Source of the DNA: Clostridium collagenovorans DSM 3089
GTDB taxonomy: Bacteria > Bacillota > Clostridia > Clostridiales > Clostridiaceae
Assembly (NCBI RefSeq): GCF_900130005.1
Contig: NZ_FQXP01000008.1
Location: 62,001 to 126,000, forward strand
DNA length: 64,000 nucleotides
Direction: 5' to 3'
Shown here: positions 35,232 to 42,964 of the stretch, piece by piece
Position numbering within the stretch: position 1 is the first letter of the stretch
Layout of the letters: the number at the start of each line of letters is the position of its first letter
The notes under the pieces: generated by a model
What the model was told of the DNA's origin: nothing
Databases searched by the model: none
The model's input: only the letters and a program-made list of their open reading frames with translations
Position numbers and translations under genes: made by a program

Positions 35232-35954
35232 ATGAAAAATAAAACTATAAAAAAGTTAATTACTGTCTTCTTAAGTTCCGTAATAATTTTCAATAATAGT
35301 TATAAAATTTCTTTTGCTGAAAATAGTAAAGTAGTTTATGAAGATATTTCTAATAAAATAGTTACTTTACCAGGGGAGGATCTTTTTTTAAATTTTAAGC
35401 AGATTATGCCTGGAGAAGTAGTACAGCAGGACATAGAAATACACAATAAAAATAAGATTACAGTAGAATTATTTTTAAGAGCTGAACCTGCTGATAATGA
35501 TAAATTTGAAAGTAAGGAACTTCAGGATATATCAGAGGAATTGATAAATATTCTGAAACTTAAACTTATATTACAGGTAGAAGGCAAAGAAGACAGAGTT
35601 ATTTATGCAGGTCAAGCATCAGGAGTTAAAAATAAAAGTAGTGAGAATTATGGAGATATGACAGAAAATATTTTACTTGGAGAGTTTGAAGCTAACTCAA
35701 AGGCAAATATAATAGCAGAGCTGTCAGTTCCAAAAGAGTTAAAAAATAAGTATCAGAATGTTGAATCCAAGGTAAAGTGGATTTTTTCATGTAATACTTT
35801 AAGTTCAGGGGTTAATGGTGGAACCTCTGAAGATACTTCAAATAAAAATGTTATAACTGGAGATAACTCTAGTGTAATTTTAATATCAATACTTGCAGGG
35901 GCGAGTTTAATAGTATTAGTATTTGTAATGATGCGAAAAAAGAAAAATAATTAA
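35232..35954 (+). CDS. secreted protein with degenerate wall-sorting signal, module 1
   Basis: 240 residues. Signal peptide about 1-30. The mature domain has TLPGEDLFLNFKQIMPGEVVQQDIEIHNKNK, FLRAEPAD and NKYQNVESKVKWIFSCNT, a beta fold reminiscent of the TasA proteins. The tail NVITGD, a 20-residue hydrophobic segment and RKKK resembles a sortase signal with LPxTG changed to VITGD, or it is simply a C-terminal membrane anchor. As the last gene of each module it probably ties the fibre to the cell, a role like that of Bacillus TapA (analogy of role, not clear homology). Confidence 0.7.
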   Translation: MKNKTIKKLITVFLSSVIIFNNSYKISFAENSKVVYEDISNKIVTLPGEDLFLNFKQIMPGEVVQQDIEIHNKNKITVELFLRAEPADNDKFESKELQDISEELINILKLKLILQVEGKEDRVIYAGQASGVKNKSSENYGDMTENILLGEFEANSKANIIAELSVPKELKNKYQNVESKVKWIFSCNTLSSGVNGGTSEDTSNKNVITGDNSSVILISILAGASLIVLVFVMMRKKKNN

Positions 35955-35960
35955 AAATAA

Positions 35961-36042
35961 AAAAAGCTATCTTAATTTAAAATGCTTAAGAGTCTTATTG
36001 TAAAGAAAAACTTAACTTTTTAATATGAAGAGAGCTTTTTTT
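35961..36042 (+). terminator. terminator at the end of module 1
   Basis: An AAAAAGCTATCT-type arm (from 35961) pairs with AGAGAGCTTTTT (about 36029-36040), closing a long loop and ending in a T-run. Confidence 0.6.
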
Positions 36043-36155
36043 ATAGAGTTTTATGAAAAGTATTTTATAACATAAAATTACAAGAATAAAAATACTTTAA
36101 TTAAAAATTAAAATGAAAATATTAGTTTTATATGTAAAAATCAATAAAATATGTA

Positions 36156-36184
36156 TTGACATTTAGTAAAAACAGTAATAAAAT
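36156..36184 (+). promoter_or_regulatory. sigma-A promoter of module 2
   Basis: TTGACA at 36156-36161, a 17-base spacer and TAAAAT at 36179-36184, followed by ATGGTAC at 36190-36196. The -35 and following TTTAG are shared with the module 3 promoter at 42514. The start codon lies 417 bases further on, so the mRNA has a long untranslated leader with no open frame that I can support. Confidence 0.7.
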
Positions 36185-36601
36185 TAGTCATGGTACAAGA
36201 AGGTGTGTAAAAAAAAGTAAATAATAAAAGAAAAAACGAACAATAGATTCACTTAATAAAGTGATTATGTTTACAAAAGAGTAGATTATTGTAAAGGTGT
36301 TATTTTGTTAGTTTCCATTAAAAATAATTCAATTCATAAGGCAGATTATAGTCTAGGAAACTTATTCCATGCAATATTAAAAATCATAAGAGATACTTAA
36401 TTATAGGTTATAGGATAAATAAGTATATAAAATTTAAAAAGTAAGTAGTATGCCTCTTAATTCTATTAAGGACTTCTAGATAGAAAAACTAGATAATAGA
36501 TATTATTAAAAGCTAATTGTAGAAGGTTAGTATTATCTGTGTTAAATATATTAAATTGATTTAAATATATTAAATTTAATGTTTAGGAGGTAGATAAAAA
36601 T

Positions 36602-39559
36602 ATGAAGAAAAGAAAACGTATTTTGTCCTTGGTAATGGCCATCAATGTATTTTCAACTTGCGTATTTACCAACACATACGCACAAGATACGAGTAAACAA
36701 ACTAATGATAAGAGCTTAGAAAACAAAAGTTATACAAGGGTAGAACCTATTGAAGGATTACAAATTACTAAAGAAGTTAATAATGCACCTAATTTTGATG
36801 TTCAGAATCCACAGTATGAACTTTCTTTAAGTGCGAAAACAAAATCTAATATTGTTACTTCGAAGATTCCGTGTGATATAGCGCTTGTTTTAGATGTATC
36901 AGACAGTATGCAGCATAATATGCTTGATTTAACTAAAGTAAGTGAGGTACCAAAGCCACCTAAAATAGATGGTGAGTATTATGTTTATACTTATGAAGGA
37001 TATTTAAGAGTGGGATATATACCATACAGGAATTTGTGGTATTACTATGATAGATCTAATGTATACCATAGTGTTAGATATGTTATTGACGGAGAAAGAT
37101 ATGGAAGTTCACTAGATGAGAATGGGGAGTATATAGAAAATTGTGAGTTTTATACTTTAGATTATGATGAAAATGGACAATCTATATATAAGAAGCTAAG
37201 TCCTGATTATTATATAAAGTTAAAAAATGGAACAATTGAAAATGTACACTCGGAATATAACAAGGATACCTATGAATATAAATGGAGTTATTATGATTAC
37301 AACTTAGGTGAAGGACAATATGTTATTCCTAAAAAGGGAGCTACAGGAGAGAATAATGAATATCAGTTTTTTGAGAAAAACTCAGAAACTAAGAAAATTG
37401 ATGCTTTAAAAAGTGAAGCATCTAAGTTTGTGGACAAGGTTTCGAAGGAGAGTAGTCAATCTAATATTGATGTTATTACTTTTACTGGACATGTAGAAAA
37501 TAAGACAAATGGATTTGTATCCTTAGATTCTCAAGAAAATATAGAAAGCATAAAGGATATAATAAATGGATTAAAACCTCAAAATGTTACGGCAACGGAT
37601 TTAGGAATGAGAGAAGCTGTAGAGTCAATTGCGAAAGTAAAAGATGATGGAAAGAAAAAAATGGTTGTATTATTTACGGATGGTAGACCAGAATCTTCCG
37701 ATGGGACTACAGAAGAGATTATTGATAGAGCTTTACACTATGGAAATGCTCTGAAAGGTCCTAGATTTAATGCTGTAATATATTCTATAGGTGTATTTGA
37801 TTACTATACTTTACAGGAGAGGCAAGTTCAAAACTTTATGAGGGATATAGCAACACCAAGAGATGAATCTGTTAATCCACCAAAGGATTATTTCTTTAAT
37901 TGTAGTGATGTCACGGAATTAGATAATATATTCACTCAGATTTCACAGGAAACAGGTTTGAGTTTGAAAAACAGCAAAATAAAGGATTATATTGATCCGA
38001 AATTTATAATAACAGAAGAAAGTAAAAAGAAGCTCTTAAGTGAGGGGGCAGAGGTTGCTAAAGAAATAGTAGATGGAATAGAATATGAAGTTGTAATTTG
38101 GACTAAGGACATAAATCCAGGAGCAGAAGGAGTTAAAGAAAAAATAACTATTAAACCTAAAGATCCTAGTGTTTATGGAAATAATTTACCTACAAATATA
38201 GAAGGAATATCTGCTGTTTATGATAGTAGTGGCAATAATATAGGTAGTTTCCCACTACCACATGTGAATATTTTGAATTTATCTGAGGAGCTTAACTTAG
38301 AAAAGAAAGCTATAAAATTATATCCGAATAATTCTGCAGATCGTTCCTATAAAATAACTCTTACTTCATGGAGTAATTTAAAGGCATTAGAAGTTAAGGA
38401 TACAGGAGTAACTGGTTATGGAGTTGGTGGACTAAAAAATGTAACAGTTAGAGATTATTTAGATGTAAGATTTGAACCAACAGCTGAGTTTTTAGCATCA
38501 ATAAAAAATGATACTAATGTACAAGCAACTAAGGATTCAAAGGGAAATTGGTATATCCAATGGAAAAATCAAAATATTCCATATATGAATTTGTCAGATG
38601 CTAAAAGTAGTAAATGGTCTAAGGATATAATTGTAAAAGCAAAGGATAAATTTATAGGTGGAAATGATATTCCAACAAATATTTCACCTATATCTGGTAT
38701 TTATAAAGAGAATTTTGAATTGAAGAAGTTTCCTCTTCCAAGGGTAAATGTACCTGTAAATTTAAAAGTTAAAGATAAAGAAAATACTATATTTTATGGT
38801 GATAATATACCTATAAATGGAGTTCAAGAAGAGATGGTAAATATAAAAAATCCAGAGTGCTTCTTGGGTGAAGATCCAACAGGTACTATTACTTACAAGT
38901 GGTTTGAGTCAGACTGGGTAACTCCAGTAGGGGATATAGAATCTATAAAAGATTTTAAACCAGATCAAAATATAGAATATAGACTAGAGGTATTTTTTAA
39001 CCCTAACTCATCAGGAGAAAATTCTGAAAAGTTAAATGGGGGAGTAAAAGTTACTAATAAAGTTGTAATGGGCACCTATAAAGTTAAGGTTTTAAAAGGA
39101 AAGATAGATGTTATTAAAAATATTAAAAGAGAAAAAGTCTGGTTTCCTCATGGTGATCCAATATTTAATTTTAAGCTAGAAAAGTTAGACGAAAGCAATG
39201 GTGTTACTGCAACATTTTATGATGTAGTAAGATTTGAAGAAAAGAATAGTACTAATTTAAGTGAGTACTTAAGTAAAGCAATATCCTTTAAAGGACTTGA
39301 AAAGGGAAAATATCGTTTAAGCGAGTTAGATGCTTTGCGTTATGATTTTCAAGAAAACTTTATTGATAAAAGTAAACCTTGTAAAGGAACTAGAGATGGA
39401 GAAAGCATAATTTTTTATGTTGGTTGTGATGAAGGTGATGTTTTAAAGACTAATTTAAATAACACTGAAGGAGCTGCAACCTTTATAAATAAAAAAGTAA
39501 ATGAGAAGTATTTTTCACACACCGATGTAGTAAAAAATACATTTGTATTAAAAGAATAG
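36602..39559 (+). CDS. VWA-domain surface protein, module 2
   Basis: 985 residues, paralogue of the proteins at 30747 and 42965, same architecture: signal peptide (1-27), VWA domain with metal site DVSDS at 98-102 (Gly of SGS replaced by Asp), a long insertion rich in Tyr before IDALKSEASKF, then ATDLGMREAV and FTDGRPES. Two DY(I/L)D-type domains follow, then a Cna-B-like domain (GKYRLSELDALRYDF) and the end KYFSHTDVVKNTFVLKE. SD GGAGGTAG precedes the ATG. The insertion differs most from the other copies, which suggests different binding specificity. The sipW gene starts 27 bases later. Confidence 0.75.
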   Translation: MKKRKRILSLVMAINVFSTCVFTNTYAQDTSKQTNDKSLENKSYTRVEPIEGLQITKEVNNAPNFDVQNPQYELSLSAKTKSNIVTSKIPCDIALVLDVSDSMQHNMLDLTKVSEVPKPPKIDGEYYVYTYEGYLRVGYIPYRNLWYYYDRSNVYHSVRYVIDGERYGSSLDENGEYIENCEFYTLDYDENGQSIYKKLSPDYYIKLKNGTIENVHSEYNKDTYEYKWSYYDYNLGEGQYVIPKKGATGENNEYQFFEKNSETKKIDALKSEASKFVDKVSKESSQSNIDVITFTGHVENKTNGFVSLDSQENIESIKDIINGLKPQNVTATDLGMREAVESIAKVKDDGKKKMVVLFTDGRPESSDGTTEEIIDRALHYGNALKGPRFNAVIYSIGVFDYYTLQERQVQNFMRDIATPRDESVNPPKDYFFNCSDVTELDNIFTQISQETGLSLKNSKIKDYIDPKFIITEESKKKLLSEGAEVAKEIVDGIEYEVVIWTKDINPGAEGVKEKITIKPKDPSVYGNNLPTNIEGISAVYDSSGNNIGSFPLPHVNILNLSEELNLEKKAIKLYPNNSADRSYKITLTSWSNLKALEVKDTGVTGYGVGGLKNVTVRDYLDVRFEPTAEFLASIKNDTNVQATKDSKGNWYIQWKNQNIPYMNLSDAKSSKWSKDIIVKAKDKFIGGNDIPTNISPISGIYKENFELKKFPLPRVNVPVNLKVKDKENTIFYGDNIPINGVQEEMVNIKNPECFLGEDPTGTITYKWFESDWVTPVGDIESIKDFKPDQNIEYRLEVFFNPNSSGENSEKLNGGVKVTNKVVMGTYKVKVLKGKIDVIKNIKREKVWFPHGDPIFNFKLEKLDESNGVTATFYDVVRFEEKNSTNLSEYLSKAISFKGLEKGKYRLSELDALRYDFQENFIDKSKPCKGTRDGESIIFYVGCDEGDVLKTNLNNTEGAATFINKKVNEKYFSHTDVVKNTFVLKE

Positions 39560-39586
39560 GCTAGTAAAGCATAGGGAGGATATTAA

Positions 39587-40075
39587 GTGATAAAAAAAAT
39601 ATGTAATATAGGAACAACGATTATTTTAATAGTTATGATAGCAATTGCTGCTCTTTTATTAGTACCTAAAATATTTGGATATGACACCTATGCAGTTTTA
39701 AGCGGAAGTATGGAACCAAAGTTTCATGTTGGAAGTATGGTATTTGTTAAAAAGGTTCAGCCATCAGAAATACAAGTTGGAGATCCAATAAGTTTTTTCT
39801 TAAGTGGGCAAGGCGGAAATGTGGCAACTCATAGAGTAGTTGAAGTAGAAAGTGAAAAAGAATACTTCATTACCAAGGGTGATGCTAATAACTCAAATGA
39901 TACTGAACCAGTAAAATTTAATTCTTTAATAGGAAAGGTTATGTTTAATGTTCCTTTGCTAGGATATTTAACAATATATATAAAAACAAAGCAAGGAATG
40001 ATGATAGCACTAGGTATATTGATTTTATTAATTCTAGGTAACTTTATACCGGAACTATTAAAAAAAGAGGATTAA
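39587..40075 (+). CDS. sipW: ER-type signal peptidase I (SipW), module 2
   Basis: 162 residues, GTG start with SD AGGGAGGA (39573-39580). Two membrane segments (about 8-28 and 135-153) flank the catalytic domain. The nucleophile is the Ser in SGSMEPKF, and in place of the bacterial general-base Lys it has His in VATHRVVEV, as in archaeal and eukaryotic signal peptidases and Bacillus SipW. GDANN is the box E region. SipW-type enzymes process TasA/camelysin family proteins; here two such substrates follow at once. It is nearly colinear with the copy at 45963. Confidence 0.92.
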   Translation: MIKKICNIGTTIILIVMIAIAALLLVPKIFGYDTYAVLSGSMEPKFHVGSMVFVKKVQPSEIQVGDPISFFLSGQGGNVATHRVVEVESEKEYFITKGDANNSNDTEPVKFNSLIGKVMFNVPLLGYLTIYIKTKQGMMIALGILILLILGNFIPELLKKED

Positions 40076-40122
40076 AAAATATTTGTTATTTTTATTTTTT
40101 ATATATAGTTCTATATGAACAA

Positions 40123-40149
40123 TTGACGGTTATTAAAGATTCAGGAGGG
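40123..40149 (+). promoter_or_regulatory. conserved TTGACGGTTATTAA leader motif before fibre gene A2
   Basis: TTGACGGTTATTAA at 40123-40136 precedes the SD AGGAGGG (40143-40149). Close versions occur before three other fibre genes (40936, 46539, 47179), always 10-25 bases before the SD. It is too close to the start codon to be a normal promoter, so a translational or RNA-stability element is more likely. Confidence 0.45.
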
Positions 40150-40156
40150 TAAAATT

Positions 40157-40726
40157 ATGAAAGATAAAAAATCTATTAAAAAAAGTACTTTATCAAAGGC
40201 GTTGGCATTAGTTGTGGTAGCAGCAGTGAGTGTAGGTGCAACTTATGCATATTTAACTGATAAGCAATCAGTTACCAATACTTTTACAGTAGGGGAAGTT
40301 AAAATTGAGGTTAAAGAACCAGCATGGGGAACAACTGGGACAACTCATGAAATTGCACCAGGTGTAGAGGTTGCTAAGGATCCAAGTGTTAAAAACACTG
40401 GAAAAAACACTTGCTATATAAGAGTAAAAGTTAATTATGATCAAAATATTTTTGAAATACCAGATTTGAATCTAGGAACAGAAACAAATAAGTGGACTTT
40501 CAATGATAAGGATAAATATTATTATTACAATTCTAAAGTGGAAAAAAATGCAGAAACTAGTAAATTATTTAATAAAGTTAAAATGAAAGCAACAGTTAAA
40601 GAGAATGGCGAGACTTTAAAGGATAAGCTTAATGTGATTGTAAATGCTGAAGCTGTACAAGCTGATGGATTTAATAGTTATACAGAGGCATTTAATTCAG
40701 CTAATACTCAACTAGCTGAAAAATAA
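40157..40726 (+). CDS. TasA/camelysin-like fibre protein A, module 2
   Basis: 189 residues. SipW-type signal (VGATYA then YLTDKQSVTNTFTVGEV). The mature protein keeps EEPAWGT-like KEPAWGTTG, HEIAPGVEVAKDPSVKNTGKNTCYIRVKV, YYYYNSKV and the terminal NAEAVQADGF. It is very similar to the module 1 protein A at 33804 and somewhat less to 46570, all probably major fibre subunits. It follows sipW directly. Confidence 0.85.
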   Translation: MKDKKSIKKSTLSKALALVVVAAVSVGATYAYLTDKQSVTNTFTVGEVKIEVKEPAWGTTGTTHEIAPGVEVAKDPSVKNTGKNTCYIRVKVNYDQNIFEIPDLNLGTETNKWTFNDKDKYYYYNSKVEKNAETSKLFNKVKMKATVKENGETLKDKLNVIVNAEAVQADGFNSYTEAFNSANTQLAEK

Positions 40727-40935
40727 GCTAGTATAAATTTAACTGATAAGTAGTTTAAGTTAAAAACTTAAACTTTATAGATTATTTATATTTATTTTAA
40801 TTTATTATTTAAGCATAGTATATGAGATCTAATTAGGTAAATAAATTTATATTTAAATTTATTAACTATTTAAGTTAGATACCATGAACATTCATTATTG
40901 AAAATATATATTATGCTAATTTATTTTTATTTTAT

Positions 40936-40949
40936 TTGACGGTTAATAA
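40936..40949 (+). promoter_or_regulatory. leader motif before fibre gene B2
   Basis: TTGACGGTTAATAA, the second instance of the motif described at 40123, followed by TAGGAG and ATG 40973. The 246-base gap before it also holds a 10-bp hairpin (40752-40761 with 40765-40774). Confidence 0.4.
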
Positions 40950-40972
40950 TTAATATTAGGAGTGTAATTATA

Positions 40973-41551
40973 ATGAATAAGAAGAAGTTGACAACTATTG
41001 TTACAGCAGCGGTAATGGGTACTATGATAGTTATAGGGGGAACATTAGCTTGGTTTACAGATAAAGGAGAAACTACAAATGTAGTTACATTTGGAAATGT
41101 AGACATTAAGTTAGAGGAAACTCAAAAGGACGGAAATTTGAGTGAAAAGGGATTAAAGTTTGAAAATATAGTTCCAGGTGATAAGTTCAAAAAGGATCCA
41201 ACTATAACTAACATAGGAAAAAATGATTGCTACATTCGTGCTAAAATTACCTTTACAGAAGGAGCACCAATAGGTGCTGATAGCCTAGATATTAAGAGTG
41301 CGGAATGGAAAAAAGGTAGTGACGGATATTATTACTATAAAGGTGTAGTTAAGAATGGTATGAATGTGGTTTTATTTAATGAAGTAAAAATACCAGGAGA
41401 GTTAGGCAATAATGTAGCTGATAAAACTTTCAATATAAAAGTAGATGCAGAAGCTATACAGTCAGATAACTTTGAAGTTAACTTTGAAAGTGATACACCA
41501 TGGGGGACAACACCTATAACAGCAGAAACTTATAAAGAACCTACTAAATAA
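40973..41551 (+). CDS. TasA/camelysin-like fibre protein B, module 2
   Basis: 192 residues, group B paralogue of 34571 and 47214. The signal peptide leads to LAWFTDKGETTNVVTFGNVDIKLEE. Mature motifs: VPGDKFKKDPTITNIGKNDCYIRAKI, DGYYYYKG, DAEAIQSDNF and SDTPWGTTPITAETY. It should be a SipW substrate. The single Cys in NDCYIRAK is conserved in all A and B proteins, so it is structural or used in assembly rather than a disulfide within one chain. Confidence 0.8.
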   Translation: MNKKKLTTIVTAAVMGTMIVIGGTLAWFTDKGETTNVVTFGNVDIKLEETQKDGNLSEKGLKFENIVPGDKFKKDPTITNIGKNDCYIRAKITFTEGAPIGADSLDIKSAEWKKGSDGYYYYKGVVKNGMNVVLFNEVKIPGELGNNVADKTFNIKVDAEAIQSDNFEVNFESDTPWGTTPITAETYKEPTK

Positions 41552-41611
41552 TAACGTAATTAAAAGTAAGAATATATTTTGAAAAATTTTATTATAATAG
41601 GTATTGATGTA

Positions 41612-42313
41612 ATGAGAAGAAAAGCTGTTAAAAAAGTGTTCACTATATTTTTAATCAGTATAATACTTATATTTAATAAGTTTGATGTAACCTATTCACA
41701 AGAAAGTTTTGTTATTTATGATGATGAATCTAGTAAAATAGTTACTTTGGTAGGAGATGACTTGTTTTTAAACTTCAAGGAAGTATATCCAGGAGAAGTA
41801 AGAACACAAGAAATAAAGATTCATAACAAGAATAAAGAAACAATAGGTTTATATTTACGTGCAGAGTCAGCAGATAAAGATAAATTTGAAAGCAAAAAAG
41901 AGCAAGTTATATCTGAGGAGCTGATAGATTTATTAACTATTAAACTTACATTAAAATTAGAGAATGATGAAGAAAAATTAATTTATTCAGGAAGGTTATC
42001 AGGTGATACAGAAGGAAAAGAAAAAAATTTTGGAACAATGATTAATCCAATTTTATTAGGAGAATTTAAGAAGAATTCTAAAGCTAGAATATTGGCAGAA
42101 ATATATGTTCCAGAAAGTTTAGGTAATAAATATCAAAATGTAACATCTAAGATAAAATGGATTTTTTCCTGTGACGTAAAGGAAAATTTGTATAGTAACA
42201 AAAATTATAATGTTGTTACTAATGATAGTATGAATATTATTATACCCTTCATATTCTGCATGTTAAGTGTTATAGCTATAATCTTATTATTCATAAGGAA
42301 AATTAAAAAATAA
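41612..42313 (+). CDS. secreted protein with degenerate wall-sorting signal, module 2
   Basis: About 233 residues, paralogue of 35232 and 47882. I prefer ATG 41612, which gives a clean signal peptide (MRRKAVKKVFTIFLISIIL...); a TTG at 41579 extends the frame but adds hydrophobic residues before the basic start. Neither has a good SD. Mature motifs TLVGDDLFLNFKEVYPGEVRTQEIKIHNKNK and NKYQNVTSKIKWIFSCDV match its paralogues. The tail is NVVTND, a hydrophobic segment and RKIKK. It lacks the charged linker present in the module 3 copy. Confidence 0.65.
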   Translation: MRRKAVKKVFTIFLISIILIFNKFDVTYSQESFVIYDDESSKIVTLVGDDLFLNFKEVYPGEVRTQEIKIHNKNKETIGLYLRAESADKDKFESKKEQVISEELIDLLTIKLTLKLENDEEKLIYSGRLSGDTEGKEKNFGTMINPILLGEFKKNSKARILAEIYVPESLGNKYQNVTSKIKWIFSCDVKENLYSNKNYNVVTNDSMNIIIPFIFCMLSVIAIILLFIRKIKK

Positions 42314-42324
42314 TTTGTGTGAGG

Positions 42325-42373
42325 ATAAAACTATCTCTATTAAGTAGAAATTACTTAAGGAGATAGTTTTATT
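42325..42373. terminator. strong terminator at the end of module 2
   Basis: An almost perfect 21-bp stem (42325-42346 with 42352-42373) ends in TTTTATTATTTT. Confidence 0.85.
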
Positions 42374-42513
42374 ATTTTGGTTAATAATAATATTTAAAGA
42401 CTTATTTTTACAAAAAATATAAATTAACACTATAATCATGGGACAATTAAATACCATGCAGGATCATATTTTAATATAACTATATATATATGAGAAAATA
42501 TACATAAGGTGTG

Positions 42514-42542
42514 TTGACATTTAGAAAAATAGATAATAGAAT
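42514..42542 (+). promoter_or_regulatory. sigma-A promoter of module 3
   Basis: TTGACA at 42514-42519, 17-base spacer, TAGAAT at 42537-42542, with ATGGTACGTATA overlapping its end (42541-42552). Like module 2, it lies more than 400 bases from the start codon; the rest of 42314-42964 has no gene and is not alignable to the module 2 leader. Confidence 0.7.
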
Positions 42543-42964
42543 GGTACGTATAAGGGGTATTATGGAATCGAGTAAAAAACAAGTCATAATTATCATCATA
42601 ATAATAATTAAAATAGAATATAGATTGTATTTTAAAGAGATAAATACATTAAGATATATAGTGGATAATTTATACTAAAAATATATTTACGAATATTAAA
42701 ATGACAATAAAGAAAATTGAACGAAAGTAAAATAATTATTAGATAATAAATAGGATTAAAATTCGGAATATTCTGAAATAAGGTGGAAAGTATATCATTT
42801 TTAGATGAGATAGTTTGTTTATGTATGTAGAAATATAATATTTACTTTGAAAATGCTTTGTACATGATTAATAAAATATATATAGCTGAGAATTAATCAG
42901 TTTAAGGTTTTACTAATTATGTTCATATAAATTAATCACAGAAAACTTAAAGGGGGTGAAACGT

